Positions 7,573-16,627 of a DNA stretch of 26,192 nt are shown one piece after another (the first letter of the stretch is position 1; the number at the start of each line of letters is the position of its first letter). The notes beneath the pieces are model-generated. The model saw nothing but the letters and a program-made list of their open reading frames with translations. It was not told where the DNA came from and searched no databases. Source of the DNA: Syntrophaceae bacterium UBA5619 (GTDB lineage: Bacteria > Desulfobacterota > Syntrophia > Syntrophales > UBA5619); contig DIKL01000020.1 of assembly GCA_002424545.1 (NCBI GenBank), forward strand, positions 1 through 26,192. Reading direction: 5' to 3'. Position numbers and translations under genes: made by a program.

Positions 7573-9394
7573 ACGCGTACTTCTCCACGCGGTAGCGGGC
7601 CATCCGGACCTGGGCGTCGAGATCCCGCTTTCGCAGGCGGATGTTCCCCGGGGTCACCTCAACCAGTTCGTCCTCGGCGATGAACTCGATGCACTGGTCG
7701 AGGGACATTGGCCGCGCCGGCCTGAGAATCACGGTCTGGTCCGAGGTGGAGCTTCGCATGTTCGTAAGCTTCTTTTCCTTGACGATGTTCACGTTCATGT
7801 CGATGGAACGGTTCCGCTCCCCGACGATCATCCCGGCGTACACCTCCGTGCCCGGGGAAATCATCAGCTCGCCGCGATCGGCCATCGCGTGGCAGGCGTA
7901 GGCCGTCGTCTTCCCCGGCCGGTCGGCCACGAGCGCTCCCGTCACACGCTGCGGGATCGCGCCTGCCCAGGGCTCGTATCCTTCGAACAGGGTGTTCATC
8001 ACCCCGGACCCCTTCGTATCCGTCAGGAAGTGGGTCCGGAAGCCGATCAGACCGCGCGCCGGGATGACAAACTCCAGGTTGACCCGTCCGCTCCCCTTGT
8101 TGACCAGGTTGACCAGCCGCCCCTTGCGCGTCGCGAGCTTCTCCGTAAGGATCCCGATGAACTCTTCGGGGGCGTCGATGAAGAGGCGCTCGACCGGCTC
8201 GAAGACCTTCTCTCCCTCCTGCCGCGTGATCACATGGGGCTTGGAGACCATGAACTCGTATCCCTCGCGACGCATCGTCTCGATCAGGATCGCCATCTGC
8301 AGCTCTCCCCGCCCGCACACCTCATAGACGTCGGCCCGCTCCGTCGGTTTTACCCGGAGCGACACGTTCTTGAGAATCTCCCTCTCCAACCTCTCTTTGA
8401 GGTGGCGCGAGGTGAGAAATTTGCCCTCCCGGCCGGCCAGAGGACCGTTGTTCACGAAAAAGAGCATCGAAACGGTCGGCTCGTCGACGCGGATCCTGGG
8501 CAGGGGTTGCGGGTTCTCCAGGGAGGAGATGGTGTCGCCGATCTGGACGTTATCCACGCCGGAAAAGGCAACGATGTCTCCCGCCTCGACCCGCTCCGCC
8601 GGAACCTTTTTCAGCCCCACGAAGGTGTAGAGGGCGGAGAACCGGACCCCCGGGGTGACCGCCTTGTCGCCGCAGAGGCTGTAGGACTGACGCATCTCCA
8701 GGATGCCGTTCATCAGGCGGCCGATCGCGAGCTGACCTACGTAGGGGTCATAGTCAAGGTTCGTGACGAGGTACTGCGGTACGGCCCCATCATCCGCCTC
8801 CGGTCCGGGAATCGCGGTCAGAATCGTCTCGAAAAGCGGCTTGAAATCCGTCGAGCCGTCTCCCGGCTGCCGGTGGGCGACACCCCGCTTCGCGTTTGTG
8901 TAAAGGATGGGAAACTCGATCTGCTCTTCCGTGGCATCGAGGTCGATGAAGAGGTCGTAGACCTCGTTGATCACCTCCTCGATCCGCGCATCGGGCCGAT
9001 CGATCTTGTTGATGATCAGGACAACGGGGATCCGTCGGGCAAGGGCCTTCTTCAGAACGAAGCGGGTCTGCGGCAGCGGACCTTCGCTCGCGTCGACCAG
9101 CAGCATCACCCCGTCCACCATGTTCAGGCTCCGCTCGACCTCCCCGCCGAAATCGGCATGGCCCGGGGTGTCCACGATGTTGATCTTCACCTCCCCATAG
9201 CGGACGGCGGTGTTCTTGGCCATAATCGTGATGCCTCGTTCCCTTTCGAGATCGAGCGAATCCATCACGCGATCCTCGACCACCTGATGGTCGTTGAAGG
9301 TTCCCGTCTGGCGGAGCATTCCGTCCACCAGGGTCGTCTTCCCGTGGTCGACGTGGGAAATGATGGCTATGTTGCGGATGTTCGTTTTTCGCAT
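7571..9394 (-). CDS. typA: Ribosome-associated GTPase TypA/BipA
   Basis: Translational GTPase that binds the 70S ribosome and helps 50S assembly and growth under stress such as cold. It has 607 aa, the usual length. GTPase motifs are in order: SHVDHGKTT (G1, about 13-21), RGITI (G2), [14 protein letters not shown] (G3) and NKIDRPDA (G4). The C-terminal part has the TypA-type ending, with [20 protein letters not shown], the [18 protein letters not shown] stretch and [12 protein letters not shown]. The ATG is preceded by AAAGGA, which overlaps the stop codon of the helicase gene nine bases upstream, so the two are almost certainly co-transcribed. A helicase plus TypA pairing suggests a shared role in ribosome biogenesis or cold adaptation (inference). 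Confidence 0.96.
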   Translation of the reverse strand: MRKTNIRNIAIISHVDHGKTTLVDGMLRQTGTFNDHQVVEDRVMDSLDLERERGITIMAKNTAVRYGEVKINIVDTPGHADFGGEVERSLNMVDGVMLLVDASEGPLPQTRFVLKKALARRIPVVLIINKIDRPDARIEEVINEVYDLFIDLDATEEQIEFPILYTNAKRGVAHRQPGDGSTDFKPLFETILTAIPGPEADDGAVPQYLVTNLDYDPYVGQLAIGRLMNGILEMRQSYSLCGDKAVTPGVRFSALYTFVGLKKVPAERVEAGDIVAFSGVDNVQIGDTISSLENPQPLPRIRVDEPTVSMLFFVNNGPLAGREGKFLTSRHLKERLEREILKNVSLRVKPTERADVYEVCGRGELQMAILIETMRREGYEFMVSKPHVITRQEGEKVFEPVERLFIDAPEEFIGILTEKLATRKGRLVNLVNKGSGRVNLEFVIPARGLIGFRTHFLTDTKGSGVMNTLFEGYEPWAGAIPQRVTGALVADRPGKTTAYACHAMADRGELMISPGTEVYAGMIVGERNRSIDMNVNIVKEKKLTNMRSSTSDQTVILRPARPMSLDQCIEFIAEDELVEVTPGNIRLRKRDLDAQVRMARYRVEKYA

Positions 9395-9403
9395 GTTGAT
9401 CCT

Positions 9404-10993
9404 TTACGCCGGACGCCTCGTCCGTTCTTGTCCGCGTCCCCTTCCGCTTCGCCGCCGGGGGTGTTTCTTCCGACCTTCGGGAGCGGACCCGTCGGAGTGC
9501 GGCGGGGCAACGGACGACGTCTCATCCTCTTCTTTCGGGGTTTCCGCCGACGGAGACAGCGGTGCGGCCTGCAGGGTCCGCTGGTAGTAGTCGTCCAGCA
9601 GCATCGCGATCAGCGGTGATTCCTCCTCCGCCTCGGCAAGGTTCCGGCCCAGGGAAATGAAGCGCCGCATCCGCTCCTTCTCGAGGCTGTCGCGCGAACG
9701 AAGCTCGGCCTCCAGCGCGGCGACCACCCGCTGCGCGACGATCCCCTCGACATCCTCGTCCGTGGGCACCGTGCGCTCGCGAAGATCGGTGATGTTGAAA
9801 CTCCGGGCGATCGATTTGAGGGCAAACTGTTCCATGCCGGCCACCAGCGTGATGGCCGTTCCGCTTGCCCCGACGCGCCCCGTGCGCCCCGCGCGGTGGA
9901 TATAGAGCTCGGGGTCCTCCGGCGGTTCGTACTGGATCACGTGCGACAGATCCGGAATGTCGATCCCCCGGGCCGCCACATCGGTCGCCACGAGGAAGCG
10001 GAGCGTCCCCTTGCGCACCCGCGCCATGACCTTCTCGCGGGCCCCCTGGGCGAGATCGGAGCTGAGTTCGTCGGCGTCGTATCCGAAGCGCTTGAGGACC
10101 ACCGAGACGAAATGCACCGTCGAACGCATGTTGCAGAAGATGATAGCCGAAATGGGATTCTCCATCTCGATGATCCGGACGAGGGATCGTTCCCGCTGCA
10201 TTCCCGGGACGACATAATAGACGTGCTCCGTTGCGGTCACATGGATGTGGTCCCGGCTGAGGCTGAGAAACTCCGGCTTGCGGAGAAACTCCGCCGCGAG
10301 TCGGATCACGAACGGGGGCATCGTTGCGGAGAACATGTAGCCGTTGATCGGACGCTGCGGCAGGAACTGCTGGACCCGCTTCATGTCGGGATAGAATCCC
10401 ATCGAGAGCATCCGGTCCGCCTCGTCGAAGACGAAGATCTGCAGGTGATCGAGGAGCAGGGTCTCCTTGAGGAGGTGGTCGAGAATGCGCCCCGGAGTCC
10501 CCACGACAAGCTGCGCCCCGCCGCGGAACGCGTCCAACTGCGGTCCGTACTTCACGCCTCCGTAGACGACCGCCGTCCGGAGCCCCAGTGTGCCGCCCAG
10601 CAGCTCCGCCTCGCGAGAGACCTGGGAGGCCAATTCCCGCGTCGGGACAAGGACAAGGGCCTGACAACCCTTCTTCGCCAGGTCGATCCGCTGCAGGATC
10701 GGCAGCAAAAAAGCGCCCGTCTTGCCGCTTCCCGTATGCGACTGGACCATCAGGTTCCGTCCGGCCAGGATGTAGGGGATCGCCCTCGCCTGGACCGGCA
10801 GCAGTTTCGTCCAACCCGCCTTGTCGCACGCCGCGCGGGGCAGCTCGGGCAGTTCATCGAGCGTCACCTCCGGCAGCGCGTTTTCCGGTTCGACCACCCG
10901 CTCTTCGACCGTCTCTTTCAGGCGCCTCTGATCCGCAGCCTGATCGGATTCCATATCGGCCGCAGGGCCGTTTCCCGTCACTTCCTCTTGCAT
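9404..10993 (-). CDS. DEAD-box ATP-dependent RNA helicase
   Basis: RNA-unwinding ATPase, 529 aa from the ATG at 10993, which has AAGGAG seven bases upstream. An open frame extends 38 codons further but is Pro/Arg-rich and unlike the family. Motifs in order: Q-motif [10 protein letters not shown] (Gln68), Walker A SHTGSGKT (85-92), PTREL (117-121), GG (158-159), TPGR (166-169), DEAD (190-193), SAT (222-224), then helicase domain 2 with [13 protein letters not shown] and HRAGRTGR. The C-terminus is an Arg-rich basic tail ([17 protein letters not shown]), typical of RhlE/CsdA-type helicases for non-specific RNA binding. The N-terminal 45 residues are acidic and low complexity. It heads a two-gene unit with typA. 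RhlE, DeaD/CsdA or CshA-like cannot be separated safely, so no symbol is given. Confidence 0.94.
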   Translation of the reverse strand: MQEEVTGNGPAADMESDQAADQRRLKETVEERVVEPENALPEVTLDELPELPRAACDKAGWTKLLPVQARAIPYILAGRNLMVQSHTGSGKTGAFLLPILQRIDLAKKGCQALVLVPTRELASQVSREAELLGGTLGLRTAVVYGGVKYGPQLDAFRGGAQLVVGTPGRILDHLLKETLLLDHLQIFVFDEADRMLSMGFYPDMKRVQQFLPQRPINGYMFSATMPPFVIRLAAEFLRKPEFLSLSRDHIHVTATEHVYYVVPGMQRERSLVRIIEMENPISAIIFCNMRSTVHFVSVVLKRFGYDADELSSDLAQGAREKVMARVRKGTLRFLVATDVAARGIDIPDLSHVIQYEPPEDPELYIHRAGRTGRVGASGTAITLVAGMEQFALKSIARSFNITDLRERTVPTDEDVEGIVAQRVVAALEAELRSRDSLEKERMRRFISLGRNLAEAEEESPLIAMLLDDYYQRTLQAAPLSPSAETPKEEDETSSVAPPHSDGSAPEGRKKHPRRRSGRGRGQERTRRPA

Positions 10994-11091
10994 GATTCCT
11001 CTCCTTCGATAGACAGGGGGCTGATCTTCCGTAATGGGTGAGACACCCGGGCCGGGAGGGATGCAACTTTTGCCTGTACGATTTTGACGGA

Positions 11092-11120
11092 CACATACCC
11101 CCCTCATAGGAATTTGTCAA
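11092..11120 (-). promoter_or_regulatory. Candidate promoter for the helicase-typA unit
   Basis: Read on the minus strand, a perfect TTGACA (11120 down to 11115) is followed after 17 bases by TATGTG (11097 down to 11092). The -35 is consensus and the -10 is weak. The transcript would have a leader of about 90 bases before the helicase start; long leaders are common for cold-regulated DEAD-box helicase genes. Confidence 0.45.
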
Positions 11121-11138
11121 GGCATTTGAGATGCTAAG

Positions 11139-11194
11139 TTATCGAATATCGTTAAATTTTTGGTTTTGACGGACCAAACCGCGGCGTTTATCGG
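11139..11194 (+). promoter_or_regulatory. Candidate operator and promoter ahead of the MFS transporter gene
   Basis: The divergent helicase/MFS spacer holds an imperfect 17-base palindrome, TTATCGAATATCGTTAA (11139-11155), in which the arms match in six of seven positions (TTAnCGA / TCGnTAA). Downstream is a sigma-70-like pair: TTGACG (11166-11171), 17-base spacer, TATCGG (11189-11194). A GGTTT/AAACC inverted repeat (11162-11180) overlaps the -35 box. The arrangement would suit a repressor-controlled promoter, but each element is individually weak. Confidence 0.3.
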
Positions 11195-11277
11195 CAAGTT
11201 TCCCTTGAAGTCGTCCTTCCGATTTGCTAAGCGAGCGCAGTCAGCGCGACGGCAAAACGGCCGTCCGGGAGAATTCC

Positions 11278-12585
11278 ATGGATCGGGGAAAATATCCGCC
11301 GGCATCGCTTGCCTGGCTGGTCTGGGGTCTTGGCGCGGCCTTCTACTTTGCCGGTTTTTACCATCGGGTCGCCCCGGCCATCATGACCGAACAACTCATG
11401 GCCGAATTTCGCATCGGGGCCACGGGCCTCGGAAACTTCAGCGCCTTCTATTTCTACAGTTACATCCTGATGCAGATTCCCACTGGCATCCTGGCCGATT
11501 ACTGGGGCCCGCGGAAACTCCTGACCGCGGGAGCGTTTATCGCCGCCGTCGGGACCCTCCTGTTCGCCTCGGCCTCGTCGATCATGCCGGCCAACCTGGG
11601 ACGGTTTCTCATCGGCGGCGCGGTCGGCGTTGCCTATGTCGCCATCCTCCGCCTTGCGACCTGCTGGTTCAAGCCCCGTTTCTATGCCACGTTGAGCGGC
11701 CTGACCCTCTTCTGCGGCGTCAGCGGCGCCGTATCCGCCGGCATTCCTCTCCATGTTTTGGTCACCCGCCTCGGCTGGCGGCCGACGATGTTCGCGGCGG
11801 CCGTCGTTCTGTTCCTGCTCGGGACCGCAATCTGGCTGATCGTCCGGAATGATCCGTCCGAGCGCGGCTACCGAAGTTTCGCCATTCCCGAGCCCAGGCC
11901 CGTTTTTTCGCCGGCGATGCTCCGCCGGGACCTGCTGACGGTGTTGCGATACCCGAACATCCGGCTCCTGTTCCTGGTCGGCTGCGGCCTGACGGGACCG
12001 GTCATCACCTTCACCGGTCTCTGGGGGGTCCCGTTCTTCACGACCCATTACGGAATGACCATCGCAACAAGCTCCGCCGTCACTTCGACCCTGCTGATCT
12101 TCTATGCCATAGGCGCCACCTTGCTGGGCAGCCTGTCCGATCGGATCAGATTGCGCAAGCCCATCATGTTTGCCGGTTCCGTTGTGGCATTGCTCTGCTG
12201 GATCCCGATCCTGTTTTTCCCCAAGCTTCCCCTCTGGCTGCTCGTCTCCCTGGTCATTCTCGTCGGTTTGGCGTGCGGCAGTGTGACCATCGGTTTTGCC
12301 TTCGCGAAGGAATCCGTCCCGTCGCGGTTTGCGGGCACAGTCAGCGGAATGTACAACACGGGTTCGATGATCGGGGCGATGATTCTCCAACCGGTCATCG
12401 GCTGGATTCTGGATCTCTCCTGGCGGGGAACCCTGGTCGGCGGCGTCCGAATCTACGATCTTGCGGCCTACCGGTCGAGTTTTCTGCCGCTGATCGCTTT
12501 CGCGATCGTCTCGGTCCTCGCCGTCGGCTTCACCGCCGAGACCCACTGCCGTCAGACGACGATGCCGGATAAAAGCAGCCGATAG
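11278..12585 (+). CDS. Major facilitator superfamily transporter
   Basis: Inner-membrane secondary transporter of 435 aa with about 12 predicted membrane segments. The ATG at 11278 (MDRGKYPP) with GGGAG upstream is preferred over an in-frame TTG 18 codons earlier. The loop after segment 2 reads GILADYWGPRKLL, which is the MFS motif A (GxLaDrxGrkxxl). Segment 1 holds a FYFAGFYHRVAP stretch seen in anion and nitrate/nitrite-like or hexose-phosphate-like MFS members, and a second motif-A-like loop, LLGSLSDRIRLRKPIMF, starts the second half. The substrate is not predictable. It stands alone, divergent from the helicase gene, with a promoter for the next gene directly after it. Confidence 0.88.
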   Translation: MDRGKYPPASLAWLVWGLGAAFYFAGFYHRVAPAIMTEQLMAEFRIGATGLGNFSAFYFYSYILMQIPTGILADYWGPRKLLTAGAFIAAVGTLLFASASSIMPANLGRFLIGGAVGVAYVAILRLATCWFKPRFYATLSGLTLFCGVSGAVSAGIPLHVLVTRLGWRPTMFAAAVVLFLLGTAIWLIVRNDPSERGYRSFAIPEPRPVFSPAMLRRDLLTVLRYPNIRLLFLVGCGLTGPVITFTGLWGVPFFTTHYGMTIATSSAVTSTLLIFYAIGATLLGSLSDRIRLRKPIMFAGSVVALLCWIPILFFPKLPLWLLVSLVILVGLACGSVTIGFAFAKESVPSRFAGTVSGMYNTGSMIGAMILQPVIGWILDLSWRGTLVGGVRIYDLAAYRSSFLPLIAFAIVSVLAVGFTAETHCRQTTMPDKSSR

Positions 12586-12646
12586 GGCATCCAGTTCGTT
12601 TTCCCGGCCTCTCCAACAACCGTTTCAAACCTGTATCGGAAACCTT

Positions 12647-12675
12647 TTGACACCCCTCGGGGCATCCCTTATACT
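12647..12675 (+). promoter_or_regulatory. Strong sigma-70 promoter for the Nudix gene
   Basis: TTGACA (12647-12652, perfect) and TATACT (12670-12675, five of six) are separated by exactly 17 bases. Transcription would start near 12682, about 37 bases before the Nudix ATG. The spacer contains a CCCC-TC-GGGG inverted repeat (12653-12662), a possible operator position. Confidence 0.7.
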
Positions 12676-12718
12676 GCAAATCGGGCGCCGAATCGCAGCG
12701 GAAGAGGATGGTCGGAAA

Positions 12719-13144
12719 ATGGGCAAACCAAAGCGGATGCATATCCACGTGACCTGTGCGATCATTGAGCGGGACGGTCTCGTGCTGGCCGCCCGGCGGA
12801 GCCGGGCGATGCGCATGCCCCTCAAATGGGAATTCCCGGGTGGAAAGATCGAGCCGGGGGAGAGCGTGGAGGCGTGCCTCCATCGGGAGGTCATGGAGGA
12901 GATGGGGCTATGCGTTTCCGTAAAGTGGGCGATGCCGCTCTCGACGCACGCATACCCGGCCTTCACGGTCACCCTCTATCCCTTCGTCTGCGAAATCCTC
13001 TCCGGCGAGCTGACCCTGAACGAACATCGCGCCGTCGTCTGGCTCAAACCGGAGGAATTGCCGGCCCTCGACTGGGTCGAAGCGGATCGGGAGATTGTCG
13101 TGACGTACCGGAGAAGCATCGTTGGGAGGGAGATGCCTGGGTGA
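12719..13144 (+). CDS. Nudix hydrolase, MutT-like (8-oxo-dGTP diphosphatase type)
   Basis: Cleaves nucleoside diphosphates linked to another group; the MutT-like members remove oxidised dGTP. It has 141 aa from the ATG at 12719; an internal ATG at 12737 is the alternative. The Nudix box is perfect: Gly42-x5-Glu48-x7-REVMEEMGL (56-64), with the metal-binding Glu residues 57, 60 and 61. WEFPGGK before the box and HRAVVWLKPEEL near the C-terminus are typical of the MutT branch. The strong promoter upstream shows it starts its own transcription unit. The exact substrate is unproven. Confidence 0.88.
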   Translation: MGKPKRMHIHVTCAIIERDGLVLAARRSRAMRMPLKWEFPGGKIEPGESVEACLHREVMEEMGLCVSVKWAMPLSTHAYPAFTVTLYPFVCEILSGELTLNEHRAVVWLKPEELPALDWVEADREIVVTYRRSIVGREMPG

Positions 13145-13146
13145 TC

Positions 13147-13187
13147 CCGGCAAGACGGCTTCAAAAGGGGTCCGGCTTGCCGGCAAG
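13147..13187 (+). repeat. CCGGCAAG repeat and 12-base palindrome before the hydrolase gene
   Basis: CCGGCAAG occurs at 13147-13154 and again at 13180-13187, 33 bases apart (about three helical turns). An inverted copy lies at 13176-13183, so that CTTGCCGGCAAG (13176-13187) is a perfect palindrome. The outer copies can also form an eight-base stem. The site is 55 bases ahead of the hydrolase ATG. It could be an operator or a hairpin ending the Nudix transcript; there is no T run. Confidence 0.4.
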
Positions 13188-13241
13188 GCGCAGGTTTACG
13201 GCGTGAAACGATATTTTCAAAAAGAAAGGGAGGGAAGCGCC

Positions 13242-14105
13242 ATGTTGGATATCAATGAGCGGAATCCGGGCGAGGAGAGCAGCCTTTCGAGGCGGATGTT
13301 TCTGAAAATCGGCGGATGGCTGGTCATGGCGGCGGGGATGTTGAGAATCCCGGGAATCGCGCTGGCCCAGGGAAAGCCGGACGTGATTGCCGAGGATGTC
13401 CGCTTTCCGGGAAAGGATGGAACGGTAGGCGGCTATCTGGCGCGGCCCGCCGGGCAAGGGCCCTTTCCGGGCGTCATCGTGATCCATGAAAACAGGGGCA
13501 TCACGGATTATATTCAGGACGTGACGAAAAATCTTGCGAAAGAGGGGTATGTCGGCCTTTCGGTGAACCTGGTTTCCCGGAGCCTCGGGCCCGATTATCC
13601 CGGCGGTTCGGATGAGGCCATGAAGGCGCTCGGCCAATTGTCGGACGCCGATGCGATGGCGGATCTAGATGCCGGGGTGGCGTACCTGCGGAAACAGCCG
13701 GTCGTATTCACCAACTCCATCGGCTGCATGGGATTCTGCATGGGGGGCAGATATTCCCTGCTGTTTGCCGAGCACAGAAAAGACCTGAAGGCGGCGGTGG
13801 TCTTTTACGGACGGACGGTCAACAAAATCACCCCGCTGCAAACCAAATCGCCGATCGATCTGGTCCCGGAGATCGCGGCCCCGCTGCTGGGGAATTACGG
13901 GGCGGCGGATGCGGGCATCCCCGTCGACGATGTTCGAAAGCTCGAAGAGGCGTTGAAGAAGGGCAACAAGACCTTCGATATCAAAATCTATCCCGATGCA
14001 AAACATGCGTTTCACCGGGAGGGCCCCAATTACCATGCGGAAGCGGCCAAGGACGCGTGGAAGCGGTCCGTGGACTGGCTGGCGAAATACCTGAAGAAAG
14101 GGTAG
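13242..14105 (+). CDS. Tat-exported dienelactone hydrolase family protein
   Basis: Alpha/beta hydrolase of the dienelactone hydrolase family, 287 aa, likely periplasmic. The ATG at 13242 has GGGAGGG upstream. A twin-arginine signal is clear: SRRMFLK (16-22), a hydrophobic stretch, and a probable cleavage after ALA (Ala42). The catalytic triad of the family is visible as Cys166 in GFCMGGR, Asp223 in GAADAGIP and His255 in KHAFHREG, with the supporting Glu83 in HENRG. Family members open cyclic enol-lactones; many exported ones have unknown ester substrates. The next gene begins three bases after the stop, so the two are translationally close and probably work in the same process. Confidence 0.9.
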   Translation: MLDINERNPGEESSLSRRMFLKIGGWLVMAAGMLRIPGIALAQGKPDVIAEDVRFPGKDGTVGGYLARPAGQGPFPGVIVIHENRGITDYIQDVTKNLAKEGYVGLSVNLVSRSLGPDYPGGSDEAMKALGQLSDADAMADLDAGVAYLRKQPVVFTNSIGCMGFCMGGRYSLLFAEHRKDLKAAVVFYGRTVNKITPLQTKSPIDLVPEIAAPLLGNYGAADAGIPVDDVRKLEEALKKGNKTFDIKIYPDAKHAFHREGPNYHAEAAKDAWKRSVDWLAKYLKKG

Positions 14106-14108
14106 GTC

Positions 14109-15209
14109 GTGGACGGTGAACCGAGCCTCCTGATCAAACCCGTCTCCGCGGACTGCAACATGCGTTGCCGGTACTGCTTTTACCGGCGGCCGACGGACCC
14201 GTATCGTTCCGATGGGCGTCACATCATGGACGATGTGACGCTCAGAACGATGATTTCCGGGTATATGAAATCGGCCGGAAAATCGGCCGCCTTCGGCTGG
14301 CAGGGCGGGGAACCCCTGCTGGCCGGGATCGATTTTTTTGAAAGGGTCGTCGCCTATCAGCAAGCCTACGGCCTTTCGGGCCAACTGGTCGGCAACAACC
14401 TGCAGACCAACGGCCTGTTGCTGGATGAGCCGTGGGCCCGGTTTTTCCGGCGGTACCATTTCTTCATCGGCGTGAGCCTGGACGGACCGGAGGAGATCCA
14501 CAACCGCTATCGTCATTCCGCAGATGGAAATGACGGTTTCCGGCGGACCCTGCGGGGAATCGGCATCCTCCGGGATCACGGCGTGGAATTCAGCATCCTG
14601 ACCGTCGTCAACGATGTGACGGCGAAGAAACCGGCGGAACTCTACGATTTCTTCGTCCGGAATGGGTTCGACCGGCTGCAGTTCATCCCCTGCCTCGAGA
14701 TCGATCGGGAAACCGGGAAGCCAAGGGAATACTCGGTCACGATGGAGGATTACCGGAATTTTCTCTGCACCCTCTTCGATCTCTGGTACAACAACGGCCG
14801 ACCGACGGTTTCGATCCGTCTTTTTGAAAACATTTTGGCCGTATCCATGGGTCGGGAGCCGGAAATCTGCGCCTTCCAGGAGCGTTGCGGCAGCTATCTG
14901 GTCGTTGAATACAACGGCGATATCTATCCGTGCGATTTCTTCGTGGAGGCCCCCTGGTTCTTGGGGAATCTACGGGAATCCTCCATCGGCGATCTGCTGA
15001 AAAAGCGCCGGAGGCGGGAATTCAACGACCGTAAAAAGCAGGGCGCGCCCGGCTGCAATTCCTGCGAGTGGAATTTCCTCTGCCGTTTCGGCTGCCAGCA
15101 TTACCGGCTGCCGGGGGGGGAGAATTATTTCTGCGAAGCCTATCGGGCATTCTTCCGATACACGCGACGCCGTTTCGAAACATTAAAAGAGGGCCTCTCG
15201 GAAGCATAG
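14109..15209 (+). CDS. Radical SAM/SPASM protein, anaerobic sulfatase-maturase-like
   Basis: Iron-sulfur enzyme that would use S-adenosylmethionine to generate a radical for modifying a peptide or protein; the nearest recognisable family is the anaerobic sulfatase-maturating enzyme (anSME). It has 366 aa from a GTG at 14109 just after the hydrolase stop, with AAAGGG upstream. The radical SAM cluster motif is Cys16-x3-Cys20-x2-Cys23 (CNMRCRYCF), followed by WQGGEPLLAG, VSLDGP and QFIPC. The C-terminal SPASM region has CxxxxxCGSYLVVEYNGD, YPCDFFV, and CNSCEWNFLCRFGCQHYR, enough Cys residues for two auxiliary clusters. It ends seven bases from the convergent regulator gene. No sulfatase gene is in the window, so the substrate is unknown. 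Confidence 0.88.
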   Translation: MDGEPSLLIKPVSADCNMRCRYCFYRRPTDPYRSDGRHIMDDVTLRTMISGYMKSAGKSAAFGWQGGEPLLAGIDFFERVVAYQQAYGLSGQLVGNNLQTNGLLLDEPWARFFRRYHFFIGVSLDGPEEIHNRYRHSADGNDGFRRTLRGIGILRDHGVEFSILTVVNDVTAKKPAELYDFFVRNGFDRLQFIPCLEIDRETGKPREYSVTMEDYRNFLCTLFDLWYNNGRPTVSIRLFENILAVSMGREPEICAFQERCGSYLVVEYNGDIYPCDFFVEAPWFLGNLRESSIGDLLKKRRRREFNDRKKQGAPGCNSCEWNFLCRFGCQHYRLPGGENYFCEAYRAFFRYTRRRFETLKEGLSEA

Positions 15210-15216
15210 GGTGCCG

Positions 15217-16605
15217 TTACTCTTCCCGCTTTCGGAGGCGGTGCTTAATCATCTTGAGCTGGAGGCCCTTGCGGCTGAGTCCCAACCGTTCGGCGGCCCG
15301 GGTGACGTTGCCGCCGCATTCTTCAAGACAGCGAGCGATGATCTGTTTTTCCGACTCCTCCAAGTGGCTCTTCAGGGCATCCCGTCCGGGCAGTTCCTTC
15401 GGAACGGGGCCGGGCGCCGCCGGGTGGAGCTCCCGCACGGCCTTCACGACGTCCGGCGGGACAAGCTCTCTTGTGAGGATGGGTTGCTCCGCCATCAGGA
15501 CCATCCGTTCGATGAGGTGTTCCAGTTCGCGGATGTTCCCCGGCCAGGGATAGGCGATGAGATCGTCCCGGACCGCCGGATCGATTCCTTCGATGGTCCG
15601 TCCCAGCTTTCGGTTGAATTTTCGGATGAAGTGGTCGGTCAACGGAAGAATGTCCTCGGTCCGCTCCCGCAGCGGCGGGATGTGGATGGGGAAGACATTT
15701 AGGCGGTAGAAGAGATCCTCCCGGAACTTTCCCTCCTTAATCCTCTGCTGCAGATCCCGGTTCGTCGCCGCGATGAGCCGCACGTCCACCGAGAGGGTCT
15801 TGAGCCCTCCCACCCGCTCGAAGCTCTGGTCCTGAATGGCCTGAAGAACCTTCGCCTGCATCTCCCGGGGGATCTCGCCGACCTCGTCGAGAAAGAGCGT
15901 CCCCTTGTGCGCCAGTTCGAATCGTCCCGGTTTGGTGGTGACGGCGCCCGTGAAGGCCCCCTTTTCATAGCCGAACAGTTCGCTTTCGACGAGATTTTCC
16001 GCGATCGCCGCACAGTTGATCCTGATGAACGGTTGGTCGTTCCTGGCGCTGTTCCGATGGATGGCGCGGGCGATCAACTCCTTCCCCGTCCCCGTCTCCC
16101 CGGTGATGAGGACGGCGGTTGTCGTGGGGGAGACCTTCCGGATGACCTCCTGAATCTCCGCCATGGGAGGGCTGGTCCCGATGATTCGGTAGGAATGCGC
16201 TTCCCCGGCCTCCGCCGAAAGCTCTTTCGCGTTGATCAACCGAGTGTTGACCGCCTTCAAAATGACGGCCTTGAGTTCGTCCTGTTCGAAGGGCTTGGTG
16301 ATATAGTCGAAGGCTCCCATCTTCAGGGCATCCACTGCGGTGGCCACCGTTCCGTAAGCGGTGAGGATGATGACCGGCATGGCGGGGTCGTCCCGCATGA
16401 TCCGATCGAGAAGCCCCATCCCGTCCAGCCGGGGCATCTTGAGATCGGTCGCGACGACGGCGATCTTTTCCGCCTCGAGGATCTTCAGGGCCTCCAAGCC
16501 GTCCGCGGCCGTACTCACCTCGTAGCCTTCTTTCTTCAGGATGGCCTTGAGAACCAGCCGCATGTTCAACTCGTCGTCCACGATGAGGATCTTTGCCGCG
16601 TTCAT
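15217..16605 (-). CDS. Sigma-54-dependent response regulator, NtrC family
   Basis: Cytoplasmic transcription activator that, once phosphorylated, remodels sigma-54 RNA polymerase. It has 462 aa from the ATG at 16605, with AAAGGACAGGG upstream; an open frame extends about 30 codons further without domain content. The receiver domain (residues 5-118) has Asp10/Asp11, phospho-acceptor Asp54 in ATDLKMP and Lys104 in ITKPF. The AAA+ domain has Walker A GETGTGKE (169-176), GAFTGA (216-221), which contacts sigma-54, and Walker B TLFLDEVGEI (236-245). The C-terminus is a Fis-type helix-turn-helix (GGNVTRAAERLGLSRKGLQ). The cognate kinase gene is 22 bases upstream in the same direction. Target inferred: the divergent lipid operon, which has a -24/-12 promoter. 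Confidence 0.95.
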   Translation of the reverse strand: MNAAKILIVDDELNMRLVLKAILKKEGYEVSTAADGLEALKILEAEKIAVVATDLKMPRLDGMGLLDRIMRDDPAMPVIILTAYGTVATAVDALKMGAFDYITKPFEQDELKAVILKAVNTRLINAKELSAEAGEAHSYRIIGTSPPMAEIQEVIRKVSPTTTAVLITGETGTGKELIARAIHRNSARNDQPFIRINCAAIAENLVESELFGYEKGAFTGAVTTKPGRFELAHKGTLFLDEVGEIPREMQAKVLQAIQDQSFERVGGLKTLSVDVRLIAATNRDLQQRIKEGKFREDLFYRLNVFPIHIPPLRERTEDILPLTDHFIRKFNRKLGRTIEGIDPAVRDDLIAYPWPGNIRELEHLIERMVLMAEQPILTRELVPPDVVKAVRELHPAAPGPVPKELPGRDALKSHLEESEKQIIARCLEECGGNVTRAAERLGLSRKGLQLKMIKHRLRKREE

Positions 16606-16627
16606 CGAATCCCTGTCCTTTCTTTTT

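Noticed and set aside
7889..9619. Long plus-strand frame opposite typA and the end of the helicase gene
   Set aside because: It spans two genes on the other strand, shows no family motifs and has the Arg/Asp/His-rich composition of antisense frames.
11227..12546. Minus-strand frame opposite the MFS transporter
   Set aside because: Its sequence is almost entirely Gln, Asp, Glu, Arg and Gly, the mirror of hydrophobic membrane codons; no motif supports it.
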